Positions 17,331-26,732 are shown, counted from the stretch's first letter. The stretch is 64,000 bases of DNA from Lawsonibacter celer (GCF_014281125.1 NZ_JACOEA010000001.1:186001-250000), one strand, 5' to 3'. Translations and numbers: made by a program. Notes: a model not told the origin generated them from the sequence alone.

Positions 17331-18125
17331 TTATACACCGCCGGTTTCCAGCAGTTGAAAATTTAAAAGGGAAAAAGACGCCCCATCGTAGCAGAGCTGC
17401 GCGGTGACATTGGCGAAGTAGCGCGCCTGGCCGTTAATGTTCAGGCCGATGCCGAATACAGCGGTAAGAGAAGTGTCCTCTACCCGGTAAAAGAGCAGGT
17501 CGCCGAAGGAATCCCAGAGCCCCACACGGCCGGCCTCTTCCGGTCCCAAAGTGTAGGAGACTGTGTTCCCGCCGCAGGCAACAGTGGCCGTACGGGGCTC
17601 GTAATGGTATTCGATGGCGTCCAGCAGAAGCGGGTTGTAGACCTCCGGCCCAAAATGGCGGTCGGTCCAGCCCTCCGCCCACTCGTAGATGTGCAGGTCC
17701 GCAGACTGGGGGGTTGTGTAATAGAGAATCAGAAGCTCCTCCTGCCCGTCCGCGTCAAAGTCGCCCCACTGCAGTTTGGGCGCCGTCTCAGGGCGCCGGG
17801 CCATGGGCGCGGGAAAATACTGTACCGCATCCCCCCGACGCAGCAGCCAGCCGCCCTCGTTCACATCTACGCCGCAGTAGAGCTGCACATCCTCCGCCGT
17901 ACCCATCAGCCAGCAGGGCACGCCGCCGAGGAGGGCAGATTCCTCCAGTGACTGGGGCAGCAGAGATAGGTCGGGGCGCTCCCACCAAAGGGGCGCGGAA
18001 GAGGGGGAGGCCACAGGAACAGGGGTGGGAGTGGAGGAGGGAAGCGGTGTGGAGGGGGCCTGCCCATGGGAGCAGGAGGAGAGAAGCAGTCCCAGTGCCA
18101 GCAGGGGCGCAAGCAGCTTTTTCAT
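17331..18125 (-). CDS. lipoprotein of unknown function with Asp-rich repeat
   Basis: A 264-residue lipoprotein. The signal peptide ends LLLSSCSHG with the lipidated Cys at 18, then a Pro/Ser/Thr linker to about 45. Around 120 it has WGDFDADGQEELLI, the Asp-rich Ca-binding pattern of FG-GAP/VCBS-like repeats, so an extracellular Ca-stabilised fold is likely. It starts 4 nt after the MATE stop and is therefore co-transcribed with that pump. Family unknown to me. Confidence 0.75.
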   Translation of the reverse strand: MKKLLAPLLALGLLLSSCSHGQAPSTPLPSSTPTPVPVASPSSAPLWWERPDLSLLPQSLEESALLGGVPCWLMGTAEDVQLYCGVDVNEGGWLLRRGDAVQYFPAPMARRPETAPKLQWGDFDADGQEELLILYYTTPQSADLHIYEWAEGWTDRHFGPEVYNPLLLDAIEYHYEPRTATVACGGNTVSYTLGPEEAGRVGLWDSFGDLLFYRVEDTSLTAVFGIGLNINGQARYFANVTAQLCYDGASFSLLNFQLLETGGV

Positions 18126-18129
18126 AACG

Positions 18130-19479
18130 TCATCCCTCCAGGGAAAGCAGGTTCAGCCGGCGTACCCGCCAATAAAAGATCAGGCAGATCAGACACGAGG
18201 CCACTTCCGCCAGCGGGAAGCAAAGCCAGATCAGAGAGGGCCGCATGTGCCCCAGCACCAGCGCGGCGGGGAGGAGGAGCACCACCTGCCGCAGCAGGGA
18301 TACGATCAGGCTCAGGGTGGGGGAACTCATAGCCTGGAAAGCGGAGCAGAGGATAATGGAGACGCCGGCAAAGACAAAGGAAAGGGCGATCACACGCAGG
18401 GCGGGTATTCCATCGGAGAGCACGGCGGTGTCCGCGTCAAAGAGGCGGAGCAGCGGCCCCGGGGCCAGCAGAAGCAGCAGGGTTCCCGCCGCCATAATGC
18501 CAACCGCGATGGCCATGGCGAAGTAAATCAGCCCCTCCACCCGGCTGCGGCTTTTGGCGCCGTAATTAAAGCTTACCGGAGGAACCAGACCGTTGCTCAG
18601 GCCATAGACCGGCATAAAGATAAAGGACTGCAGCTTAAAATAGGCACCCAGAATGAATACCCCGGTGTCGGTGAGCAGGCCCAGAATTTTGTTCATGCCC
18701 ATGGTCATGACCGTGCTCAGGGACTGCATGACAATGGCGGGAAGAGCGATGCGGTAGATCTCCCCAATGGCCTGACGGTCAGGGCGAAATCCCCTGAACT
18801 GGACGAGGATGGTTTTGCTCCTGCTTACCAGCCAGAGGCCAACGGCCATGCCGATAAACTGGCCGATGATGGTAGCCAGGGCGGCCCCGGCCACCTTCAG
18901 TTCCGGAAAGGGCCCGATGCCGAAGATGAACAGCGGGTCCAAAATCAGGTTTGCAACAGCCCCCACGCCCTGGATCACCAGGTGGCCGACGGCATTGCCC
19001 GAGGCCTGGAGCACCCGTTCCCCGGCAAATTGAAAGCACATGCCCAGGGAGCCCACAGTGACGATGGTCAGGTAGTCCAGCCCATAGATGGCAGTGACCG
19101 GATCGTCCGTAAAGGCCCACATATAACCCCGCAAGCCAAAGAGACTTACCAGGGCAAAGGCCGCCCAGGTGAGAAAATAAAGGAAATATCCGTTGGCTGC
19201 AACTGCGTTGGCGCGGTCGGTCCGGCCCTCGCCCAGACGCCGGGAGAGCATAGAGTTGACCCCAACGCCGGTGCCCACACAGACGGAGACCATCAGCATC
19301 TGAATGGGGTAGACCAGGGAGAGCGCTTCAAAGGCCTGTCCGCCCAGGCGGGCTACAAACAGGCTGTCTACCAGATTGTACAGAGCCTGAATGAGCATGG
19401 AGAGCATCATAGGCCAGGACATGCGGATCAGCAGCGGCCGCACCGGAAGCGCGGCCATGATATTCGGATTCTCGTTCAA
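18130..19479 (-). CDS. MATE-family efflux transporter (TTG start)
   Basis: A 449-residue multidrug/toxin exporter with about twelve membrane segments in two halves (LPVRPLLIRMSWPMMLSML and IGEIYRIALPAIVMQSL). The start is the TTG at 19479: GGAGGG lies 6 nt before it and the protein then begins (M)NENPNIMAALPV, as in relatives. An open frame continues about 110 codons further upstream but without family similarity. Downstream is the lipoprotein gene (4-nt gap). Exported compound unknown; MATE pumps use Na+ or H+ gradients. Confidence 0.88.
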   Translation of the reverse strand: MNENPNIMAALPVRPLLIRMSWPMMLSMLIQALYNLVDSLFVARLGGQAFEALSLVYPIQMLMVSVCVGTGVGVNSMLSRRLGEGRTDRANAVAANGYFLYFLTWAAFALVSLFGLRGYMWAFTDDPVTAIYGLDYLTIVTVGSLGMCFQFAGERVLQASGNAVGHLVIQGVGAVANLILDPLFIFGIGPFPELKVAGAALATIIGQFIGMAVGLWLVSRSKTILVQFRGFRPDRQAIGEIYRIALPAIVMQSLSTVMTMGMNKILGLLTDTGVFILGAYFKLQSFIFMPVYGLSNGLVPPVSFNYGAKSRSRVEGLIYFAMAIAVGIMAAGTLLLLLAPGPLLRLFDADTAVLSDGIPALRVIALSFVFAGVSIILCSAFQAMSSPTLSLIVSLLRQVVLLLPAALVLGHMRPSLIWLCFPLAEVASCLICLIFYWRVRRLNLLSLEG

Positions 19480-19577
19480 AAGGGTCCCTCCGGTCAAACA
19501 ACGGGCTCCCGGTGGGGGAGCCCGCTGCTCAGTTTGATGGATGTGTGTGCACAGCAAAGCAGCGGCCCACTGTGCCC

Positions 19578-20897
19578 TCAGACCACTCCAGCCGTCTCCG
19601 GCGCCTGCGCCGACCCGCACGCCTGGCCGTGCTCCTGATTGGCCAGGGCCCGGGCGTTGGCCAGCATCAGTTTGATGCGGTTTTCCTGGTTGATCTTGGT
19701 GGCGCCGGGGTCGTAGTCGATGGCCACAATGTTGGAATAGGGGTAGTCGTCCTTGAGCTTGCGGATCATGCCTTTGCCCACAATGTGGTTGGGTAGGCAG
19801 CCGAAGGGCTGGGTGCACACGATGTTACTGGTGCCGGAGTGGATAAGCTCCAGCATCTCGGCGGTGAGCAGCCAGCCCTCGCCCATCTTGTTGCCCTCGC
19901 CTAGGTAGCCCTGGATCAGCCGCCGCAGATCCTCGAAGGTGCCCGGGGCGCGGAAGCCGCCCCGCTCCATGGCTGCAATCATGGCCCGCTGGCATTTCTC
20001 CACATAGCCTTTGAGTACCTGGCAGGCTTTTTTCTTGATCCACTTTCCGCCGTAGATATTGACGTCCACCTCGCGGTTGTAGATCTTGAAGATGATGAAG
20101 TCGGTCAGGCCGGGCACCACCGGCTCGGCCCCCTCGGAGAGCAGGAACTGCTCCAGATTGTTGTTGCCCAAGGGAGAGTATTTGATGTAGATCTCGCCCA
20201 CCACGCCCACGCGTACCTTGGGCTCCCCGGCTGTAGGGACAGCCTTGAAGGCGGCGGTGATGCGGTCGAAGTTGGCCGTCATGCTCTTGAAGGACAGCCC
20301 CTTGCCCTGGTTCATGCCGTCCAGCAGCCAATTCTCCACCTCGCCGATGACCCGGTCGGTCTCCCCGGCGTTCACCTCGTAGGGGCGCACCTGGTTGGCG
20401 CACTGGACAATGATGTCCCCGTACATCATGGCGAATACCGCCTTGCGCAGCATGCCCAGGCCTAGCTTGAAGCCGGGATTGGGCTCCAGCCCGGACAGGT
20501 TCAGGGACACCACGGGGATGTAGCTCAGCCCAGCCTTTTCCAGGGCCTTGCGCAGCAGGTGGATGTAGTTGGAGGCCCGGCAGCCGCCGCCGGTCTGGGT
20601 GATGAGCAGGGCCACCTTATGCATGTCGTATTTGCCGCTCTTCACCGCGTCGATCAGCTGGCCGATGACCAGCAGAGCGGGGTAGCAGGTGTCGTTGTGA
20701 ACGTACTTGAGCCCCTCGTCCACAATATTGCGGTGGTTGGTGGTGAGCATCTCCACATGGAAGCCGTCATTTTCCAGAATGCGGGCCATCAGGCCGAAGT
20801 GGACCGGCAGCATGGTGGGGAAGAGAATGGTGTACTCCTTTTTCATCTCCTCGGTAAACAGAAGCCGCCCGGTCTTGTCGTAGATCAATTCTGCCAT
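19578..20897 (-). CDS. 2-hydroxyacyl-CoA dehydratase activase, C-terminal part as separate protein
   Basis: A 439-residue protein matching the C-terminal region of long CoA-enzyme activases (2-hydroxyglutaryl-CoA dehydratase D-component family). Cysteines that could hold an Fe-S cluster are in YVHNDTCYPALLVIGQ, TGGGCRASNYIHLLRKA and CTQPFGCLPNHIVGKGM. It follows the 976-residue activase by 67 nt on the same strand with its own AAAGGAACC site. In many Firmicutes the two are one protein of about 1,400 residues, so this looks like a split form. No dehydratase alpha/beta subunit genes are near. Confidence 0.8.
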   Translation of the reverse strand: MAELIYDKTGRLLFTEEMKKEYTILFPTMLPVHFGLMARILENDGFHVEMLTTNHRNIVDEGLKYVHNDTCYPALLVIGQLIDAVKSGKYDMHKVALLITQTGGGCRASNYIHLLRKALEKAGLSYIPVVSLNLSGLEPNPGFKLGLGMLRKAVFAMMYGDIIVQCANQVRPYEVNAGETDRVIGEVENWLLDGMNQGKGLSFKSMTANFDRITAAFKAVPTAGEPKVRVGVVGEIYIKYSPLGNNNLEQFLLSEGAEPVVPGLTDFIIFKIYNREVDVNIYGGKWIKKKACQVLKGYVEKCQRAMIAAMERGGFRAPGTFEDLRRLIQGYLGEGNKMGEGWLLTAEMLELIHSGTSNIVCTQPFGCLPNHIVGKGMIRKLKDDYPYSNIVAIDYDPGATKINQENRIKLMLANARALANQEHGQACGSAQAPETAGVV

Positions 20898-20964
20898 AAG
20901 CTTTTGGTTCCTTTCAATCGGAAAAATGGGGGCCCCGTGCGGCCCCGGCAGAGCGGACGGAAGC

Positions 20965-23895
20965 TTACTCCGCCCGCGCGTCCATGGCCGCCATCAGGGA
21001 GCGCACGCGGATCTTCACCGCCCCCAGGTTGCTGATGTCGTCAATTTTCAGCTGGGTGTACAGCTTGCCGCCCTCCTCCAGGATGGCGCGCAGCTCGTCG
21101 GTGGTGATGGCGTCCGTGCCGCAGCCGAAGGAGACCAGCTGCACCACCTGCATGTCCGGCTGGGTGCACACATAGCGGGCGGCGTTGTACATGCGGGACT
21201 GGAAGGTCCACTGATTGAGCACCTTGCGGGGGGCGTAGCCCTCCAGATAGCTCAGGGCGTCCTCGGTCACCAGCACGAAGCCGAAGCCGGTGATCAGGTC
21301 GTTGATGCCGTGATTGATCTCCGGGTCGATATGGTAGGGCCGCCCGCAGGCCACCAGAATGGGCATGTGGCGCTCCCGGGCGTACTGGATGTACTGCTTC
21401 CCGGTCTCCCGCACGTCGTGGACATAGGCCTCATAGGCGGCGTAGGCCGCCTTTACCGCGGCCGCGGTCTCCTTTTTGGGCACGTCGAACTGGTCGTACA
21501 TCAGCTGAGCGATGCGCTTTTCAAAATCCTTGTGCCGCCACAGGCCCACATAGGGGTCCAAGTATTTGGTCTGCTTCAGGGCTGGCACGTTGGCAGCCAG
21601 AAGCTCCGGATAGTAGGCCACCACCGGGCAGTTGTAGTGGTTGTCCCCGATGCCCTCGTTGTTGTTGTAAGACATGCAGGGGTACCAAATGGCGTCCACC
21701 CCCGCCTCCACCAGGGCCTCCACATGGCCGTGGAGCAGCTTGGCGGGGTAGCACACCGTATCCGAGGGGATGGTGTGCTGGCCCTTCAGGTACAGCTTGC
21801 GGGAGGACTCGGGGGAGAGGACTACCTCAAAATTGAGGCGGGTGAAGAATTCAAACCAGAAGGGCAGGTTCTCATACATATTCAGGCCGAAGGGGATGCC
21901 CATGGTCCCCCGCACGCCGGTGCCGGCTCCCTTGCCCTTCAGGGCGCGGAGCTTGCGGTATTTGTAGACCATCAGGTCGGGATTTTCCGCCTTCTCCTTG
22001 CCCAAGGGGCGGGAACAGCGATTGCCCGAGATGAATTTCCGGCCTCCGTCAAAGGTGTTGACTGTGAGAGAGCAGTGGTTGGTGCAAAGACCGCAGGTGG
22101 CGGGCTTGGCGGTGTGGAAGAAGGTCTCCAGCGCCGCCCTGGTCAGCAGGGCGCTCCGGTCCAGGTGCAGGTCCCGGGCGGCCAGGGCCGCGCCGAACGC
22201 GCCCATCAGCCCGGCGATGGTGGGGCGGGTCACGTCCCGGCCCAGCTCCTGCTCGAAGGCGCGCAGCACCGCGTCATTGAGGAAGGTGCCTCCCTGGACC
22301 ACGATGTGCCGGCCCAGATCGTCGGCGTTGGCGGCCCGGATGACCTTGTATACCGCGTTTTTCACAATGGAGATGGACAGGCCGGCGGAGATGTCCTCCA
22401 CGCTGGCACCGTCTTTCTGAGCCTGCTTTACGCTGGAGTTCATAAACACCGTGCAGCGGGAGCCCAGGTTCACCGGGTGGGGGGCCAGCAGGCCCAGCCT
22501 GGCAAAGTCGGCGATGCTGTACCCCAGGGCTTTGGCGAAGGTCTCGATAAAGGAGCCGCAGCCGGAGGAGCAGGCCTCGTTGAGCAGGATGGAGTCCACG
22601 GCCCCGTTGCGGATCTTAAAGCACTTCATGTCCTGGCCGCCGATGTCAATGATGAAGTCCACATCCGGGTTGAAGTGGCGGGCAGCGTTGTAGTGGGCCA
22701 CGGTCTCCACCAGACCCGCATCGCAGGAGAAGGCGTTTTTAATCAGGTCCTCGCCGTAGCCGGTGACGGCAGCCCCCTGGATGGTGATCCGGTCCCCGCA
22801 CAGCCGGTAGATCTCCTTCAGCTGCTCCAGCACAATGGCCACCGGATTGCCCAGGTTGGAGTGGTAATAGGTGTAGAGCAGCCCGCCGTCGGCGGTAATG
22901 AGGGCCATCTTGGTGGTGGTGGAGCCGGCGTCGATGCCCAACCAGGCGGGGCCGGTGTAGGTGCCTGCGTCCACCTCCGGGGGGTGCATGGCGTTGTGCC
23001 GGGCGGTGAAGCCGTCGTACTCCTCCTGGCTGGTGAACAGGGGGGGCATGGTGTCCACCAGGCCCACGTCGCCCACGCTCTCCTCCAACTTCTTCAGCAG
23101 TTCATCAAAGGGGTGCTCGGCATAGTCGCAGGCGCACAGGGCCGCGCCGATGCCCGCGAAGCAGTCCCCGTCCTCCGGGAAAACGGCGTGCTCCCCGTCC
23201 AGCTTCAGGGTCTCCACAAAGCGCTGCCGCAGACCCATGAGGAAGTGCAGCGGCCCGCCCAGAAAGACGATCTTCCCCTTCAGCTCCCGGCCCTGGGTGA
23301 GCCCGGCCACCGTCTGGTCCACCACGGCCTGGAAAATGGAGGCGGCCACATCCTCCTTGCGCCCGCCCTGGTTGAGGATGGGCTGAATGTCGCTCTTGGC
23401 GAACACGCCGCAGCGGGAGGCGATGGGGTAGATCTTTTCGTGCTTCAGGCTCAGCTCGTCCAGCTCGGTGACGCTGACGTTCATCAGGGTAGCCATCTGG
23501 TCGATAAAGGCCCCGGTGCCGCCGGCACAGGAGCCGTTCATCCGCTCCTCCAGCGCGCCGCCGAAGAAAATGATCTTGGCATCCTCGCCGCCCAGCTCGA
23601 TCACCGCGTCGGTGTCCGGTATGTACTGGTTGACCGCGGCGGCGGTGGCGTATACCTCCTGCACGAAGTCGATCCCCGCGGCCTTGGCCACGCCCAGACC
23701 GGCCGAGCCGGTGATGACCATGCGTACCTGCCTGCCGGCGAGAAGATCGCTGATGGAGCGCAGGGTTTCGGCCGCCCGCTCCCGGGCTTTGGAATAGTGC
23801 CGCTCGTAAGAGCGGAAGAGAAGCTTGTTCTGCTCGTCCAGCACCACGACCTTGACGGTGGTGGAGCCGATGTCGATTCCGATGCGAAGGCTCAT
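20965..23895 (-). CDS. acyl-CoA dehydratase activase with two ASKHA ATPase domains
   Basis: A 976-residue BadF/BadG/BcrA-type protein. The first ASKHA ATPase has GIDIGSTTVKVVVL at 5-18, ELGGEDAKI and CAGGTGAFIDQMA. The second, starting near 320, has LGIDAGSTTTKMALI, DIGGQDMKCFKI and CSSGCGSFIETF. A cysteine cluster CGLCTNHC follows near 615, then a DUF2229-like domain (IPFGLNMYENLPFWFEFF). Such proteins use ATP to drive one electron into a radical 2-hydroxyacyl-CoA dehydratase. The start has AAGGTGAATCT in front. The partner enzyme is not in the window. Possibly the pair acts on several dehydratases elsewhere. Confidence 0.88.
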   Translation of the reverse strand: MSLRIGIDIGSTTVKVVVLDEQNKLLFRSYERHYSKARERAAETLRSISDLLAGRQVRMVITGSAGLGVAKAAGIDFVQEVYATAAAVNQYIPDTDAVIELGGEDAKIIFFGGALEERMNGSCAGGTGAFIDQMATLMNVSVTELDELSLKHEKIYPIASRCGVFAKSDIQPILNQGGRKEDVAASIFQAVVDQTVAGLTQGRELKGKIVFLGGPLHFLMGLRQRFVETLKLDGEHAVFPEDGDCFAGIGAALCACDYAEHPFDELLKKLEESVGDVGLVDTMPPLFTSQEEYDGFTARHNAMHPPEVDAGTYTGPAWLGIDAGSTTTKMALITADGGLLYTYYHSNLGNPVAIVLEQLKEIYRLCGDRITIQGAAVTGYGEDLIKNAFSCDAGLVETVAHYNAARHFNPDVDFIIDIGGQDMKCFKIRNGAVDSILLNEACSSGCGSFIETFAKALGYSIADFARLGLLAPHPVNLGSRCTVFMNSSVKQAQKDGASVEDISAGLSISIVKNAVYKVIRAANADDLGRHIVVQGGTFLNDAVLRAFEQELGRDVTRPTIAGLMGAFGAALAARDLHLDRSALLTRAALETFFHTAKPATCGLCTNHCSLTVNTFDGGRKFISGNRCSRPLGKEKAENPDLMVYKYRKLRALKGKGAGTGVRGTMGIPFGLNMYENLPFWFEFFTRLNFEVVLSPESSRKLYLKGQHTIPSDTVCYPAKLLHGHVEALVEAGVDAIWYPCMSYNNNEGIGDNHYNCPVVAYYPELLAANVPALKQTKYLDPYVGLWRHKDFEKRIAQLMYDQFDVPKKETAAAVKAAYAAYEAYVHDVRETGKQYIQYARERHMPILVACGRPYHIDPEINHGINDLITGFGFVLVTEDALSYLEGYAPRKVLNQWTFQSRMYNAARYVCTQPDMQVVQLVSFGCGTDAITTDELRAILEEGGKLYTQLKIDDISNLGAVKIRVRSLMAAMDARAE

Positions 23896-23989
23896 AGATT
23901 CACCTTAAATCCTTTTTTAATCGTACCCTATATAATATTACAAATCGACCTTTTTTACAACCGGTAAAATCATAGGGCGGTAAAGTATT

Positions 23990-24664
23990 TTATTCGAAAT
24001 AAGAATGAGCGCGGATCAGTTCAAAGCGGCTGCGCTCAAAGGTGAGCAGCCCCTCCCGGCGCATCTTACCCAGCTCGGCGGACAGGGCGCTGCGGTCCAC
24101 GCCCAGGTAGTCGGCCAGCTGCTGCCGGTCAAAGGGGATGGAGAAGGCGTAGCTGCCCTGGCGCCTGGCCTGATAGGACAGATAGGAGAGTAGGCGGCCC
24201 CGGATGGTCTTGGCGGAGATGTGAAACATCCGCCGGGAGAGGGTGAGGTTCTTCTGTGCGGAGACGGCCAGCAGATTGCGCACTAGTTTGGCGTGGTGGG
24301 CGCAGGCGTCCGGGCAGGTCCGCAGCGCCCGGGCCGCGTCCAGGAAAAGCACCCGCACGTCTGTGCCCGCCACCACATTGACCATCAGCGGTTCGTCGGG
24401 CACACAGGCGTAGGTCTCGGCAAAGACCTGGCCCGGCTCCAACTGGTCCAGAATGGTCCGGTTGCCCCAGATATCATCGCTTTCAATGCGCACCCGTCCG
24501 GAGAGCACCAGGCCCATGGCGCGCACTGTGTCCCCGGTGCGGTAGAGGAAGGCGTCCTTTGGAAAAAAGCGCTCCTCCGCGCTCAGGCAGGTCACCATCT
24601 TGGCTGCCTCCTCCGGAGTGGTTCCCCGGAAAAGCGGTGTGTTGGTGAGAAACAGAAAGTCCAT
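23990..24664 (-). CDS. Crp/Fnr-family transcriptional regulator
   Basis: A 224-residue regulator: a cyclic-nucleotide-binding-like beta barrel over 10-120 (FLYRTGDTVRAMGLVLSGRV) and a C-terminal HTH (RQQLADYLGVDRSALSAEL). No N-terminal Cys cluster like FNR is seen. ATG 24664 has TTGAGGA upstream; a longer form would begin at 24709 inside the promoter and is rejected. It diverges from a ferredoxin gene and an inverted repeat lies between them, suggesting autoregulation and control of the ferredoxin. Relatives respond to redox or nitrosative stress. Confidence 0.85.
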   Translation of the reverse strand: MDFLFLTNTPLFRGTTPEEAAKMVTCLSAEERFFPKDAFLYRTGDTVRAMGLVLSGRVRIESDDIWGNRTILDQLEPGQVFAETYACVPDEPLMVNVVAGTDVRVLFLDAARALRTCPDACAHHAKLVRNLLAVSAQKNLTLSRRMFHISAKTIRGRLLSYLSYQARRQGSYAFSIPFDRQQLADYLGVDRSALSAELGKMRREGLLTFERSRFELIRAHSYFE

Positions 24665-24688
24665 AAAAATCCTCAATTCGTTGGAAAA

Positions 24689-24704
24689 ACAACAGACTCG
24701 TTGT
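24689..24704. promoter_or_regulatory. inverted repeat ACAAC-N6-GTTGT, possible Crp/Fnr site
   Basis: Perfect 5-bp arms (24689-24693, 24700-24704) in the leader of the Crp/Fnr gene and upstream of the ferredoxin. Spacing and symmetry fit a Crp/Fnr dimer site, but the core differs from the FNR consensus. Confidence 0.4.
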
Positions 24705-24708
24705 ACCA

Positions 24709-24737
24709 ATTCTAATATACTGAGGACAATAAGTCAA
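24709..24737 (-). promoter_or_regulatory. sigma-A promoter of the Crp/Fnr gene
   Basis: On the minus strand TTGACT (24732-24737), 17-nt spacer, TAGAAT (24709-24714). Confidence 0.7.
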
Positions 24738-24754
24738 GAACGGAGGGATCTTTT

Positions 24755-25468
24755 ATGATCCGTAAAATTATCCAGATCGACCGGGACAAATGTAATGGCT
24801 GCGGGCTTTGCGTTCAGGCCTGCCACGAGGGGGCCATCGGTATGGTGGACGGCAGGGCTCAGCTGCTGCGCGACGACTACTGCGACGGCCTGGGGGATTG
24901 TCTGCCCGCCTGTCCCACCGGGGCCATCACCTTTGTGGAGCGGGAGGCGGCGGCCTATGACCACGCCGCAGTGATGGCCAATCAGCAGGCCAAGCGCAGC
25001 GGACAGGACGCGCCCCTGCCCTGCGGCTGTCCGGGCAGCCAGTCCCGGCGGATCCAGCATCCGGAGGAGGAAGCGCAGGCGGCCTGCACGGCGCCCGCGG
25101 CCTCCCAGCTGCGCCAGTGGCCGGTGCAGATCAAGCTGGTGCCGGTGAACGCGCCCTACTTTGACGGGGCCCATCTCCTGGTGGCCGCGGACTGCACTGC
25201 CTATGCCTACGGCAGCTTCCACCAGGATTTTATGAGAGGAAAGGTCACGCTGGTGGGCTGTCCCAAGCTGGACGAGGGGGACTATACGGAAAAGCTCACA
25301 GAAATTATCCGCGGCAATGAGATCAAGGCCCTCACAGTGGTGCGCATGGAAGTGCCCTGCTGCGGCGGGATCGAGCGGGCGGCGGTCACTGCCCTGAAAA
25401 ACAGCGGGAAATTCATCCCCTGGCAGGTGGTCACCATCTCGGTAGACGGAAGGATTCTGAATGCATAA
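24755..25468 (+). CDS. iron-sulfur protein with two N-terminal [4Fe-4S] motifs
   Basis: A 237-residue protein. Residues 13-27 carry a bacterial ferredoxin cluster (CNGCGLCVQACHEGA), and a second cluster is made by CDGLGDCLPACPTGA near 43-57. Then comes a region with CGCPG, a single Cys near 150, VGCPKLD and EVPCCGGIERA, which could hold another metal site. A GGAGGG site precedes the ATG. In Clostridia such proteins stand next to Crp/Fnr regulators and hybrid-cluster proteins; no hcp gene is present here. Likely an electron carrier or sensor partner under the divergent regulator. Confidence 0.8.
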   Translation: MIRKIIQIDRDKCNGCGLCVQACHEGAIGMVDGRAQLLRDDYCDGLGDCLPACPTGAITFVEREAAAYDHAAVMANQQAKRSGQDAPLPCGCPGSQSRRIQHPEEEAQAACTAPAASQLRQWPVQIKLVPVNAPYFDGAHLLVAADCTAYAYGSFHQDFMRGKVTLVGCPKLDEGDYTEKLTEIIRGNEIKALTVVRMEVPCCGGIERAAVTALKNSGKFIPWQVVTISVDGRILNA

Positions 25469-25469
25469 G

Positions 25470-25507
25470 AAATCGGGTCCGGACGGTTTGACGTCCGGAC
25501 CCGATTT
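25470..25507. terminator. bidirectional terminator between convergent genes
   Basis: A 15-bp stem (25470-25484 with 25493-25507) centred between the ferredoxin and dehydrogenase stops. Confidence 0.8.
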
Positions 25508-25510
25508 GCT

Positions 25511-26464
25511 TCAGGTCACCACATGAATTGGCCTGCCGGCCCTCCAGGCCGCCAGATTTTCGGCAGCCGTGTCCACTAGTCGCTGCCGGGCCTCCCGGGG
25601 AGCCCAGGCGATATGCGGGGTAAGGATGCAGTTGGTGGCGCCCAGAAGGGGGGAGCCATCCCGGGGCGGCTCCTGGCAAAGCACGTCCAGCCCCGCGCCG
25701 CCCACCTTTCCACTATCCAGCGCGGCCCGCAGGTCGGACTCCACGATCAGGGGCCCCCGAGCGGTATTGAGCAGCAGCACCCCGTCCTTCATCCGGGCGA
25801 TGCTGTCCCGGTTGATCATGCCGCGGCTGGCTTCCGTGAGAGGACAGTGGAGGGAGATCACGTCCGAGCGTGTGAACACCTCCTCCAGCCCGGTACCGGC
25901 GACGACGCCGTCGGAGACCACCGGACGGCGCCCGCCGCAGGCGAGCACCTCCATGCCGAAGGCGCGGGCCAACCTGGCGACCTGCTGCCCGATGTCGCCG
26001 TAGCCTACGATCCCCATGGTCTTGCCCGCCAGTTCCACCAGGGGAAAGTCCCAATAGGTAAAGTCCGGGCAGGTCCTCCAGCGCCCGCTGTGCACCGTGT
26101 CGCTGTGGCGGCCGGCCCGGTGGCAGAGCTCCAGCAAAAGCGCAAAGGTCATCTGAGCCACAGAGGGCGTGCTGTAGCCCGGTACATTGCACACGGTGAC
26201 GCGGCGGTCACGGGCCGCGTCCAGATCCACGATATTGTAGCCGGTGGCCAGTACGCCGACAAACTGAATGTCCGGGCAGGCATCGAATACCGAGCGGTCC
26301 AGAGGTGTTTTGTTGGTAAAGATCGCCTGGGCCTTTCCGATGCGGGGGATGATCTGCTCCGGCGCGGTGCGGTCATAGACCGTCAGCGCTCCTTGGCTGG
26401 CGATGGGATCCCAATTCAGATCACCGGGATTTGTGGTGTGGCCGTCCAAAATGACAATATCCAA
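25511..26464 (-). CDS. D-2-hydroxyacid dehydrogenase (TTG start)
   Basis: A 317-residue NAD(P)-dependent D-isomer dehydrogenase like glycerate/hydroxypyruvate reductases. The dinucleotide motif is GIVGYGDIGQQVARLA; the catalytic Arg is in LLNTARGPL, Glu in LDVLCQEPP and His in LTPHIAWA. The start TTG follows GGGAGGAAATTAAGC. It is a single gene. The substrate could be glycerate, hydroxypyruvate or another 2-keto acid; a link to the 2-hydroxyacyl-CoA dehydratase activase upstream is possible but not shown. Confidence 0.9.
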   Translation of the reverse strand: MDIVILDGHTTNPGDLNWDPIASQGALTVYDRTAPEQIIPRIGKAQAIFTNKTPLDRSVFDACPDIQFVGVLATGYNIVDLDAARDRRVTVCNVPGYSTPSVAQMTFALLLELCHRAGRHSDTVHSGRWRTCPDFTYWDFPLVELAGKTMGIVGYGDIGQQVARLARAFGMEVLACGGRRPVVSDGVVAGTGLEEVFTRSDVISLHCPLTEASRGMINRDSIARMKDGVLLLNTARGPLIVESDLRAALDSGKVGGAGLDVLCQEPPRDGSPLLGATNCILTPHIAWAPREARQRLVDTAAENLAAWRAGRPIHVVT

Positions 26465-26594
26465 GCTTAATTTCCTCCCAATTTCCCCCTCGGGTATTGT
26501 ACAGCAGCTGCTTTGCAGTGATTATAGCACGGACGCTGAACGGAGGCAAAGAGGAGTTTCCTTTGACAGCACGGATAAAATCCGAAAAAATTGG

Positions 26595-26623
26595 TTGACA
26601 AAAGGGAAATGACCTGCTAAAAT
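26595..26623 (+). promoter_or_regulatory. promoter of tRNA-Ala copy 1
   Basis: TTGACA (26595-26600), 17-nt spacer beginning AAAGG, TAAAAT (26618-26623). The copy 2 promoter at 36651 shares TTGACAAAAGG. Confidence 0.8.
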
Positions 26624-26656
26624 AACATTCGTTCCGTCAGTTCGGACAAGCTCAAT

Positions 26657-26732
<76 letters not shown>

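Noticed and set aside
20926..23967. A 1,013-codon open frame on the plus strand
   Set aside because: It lies wholly antisense to the activase gene, whose motifs are unmistakable. Long antisense frames are common in GC-rich coding DNA and this one has a low-complexity Gly/Val/His composition.
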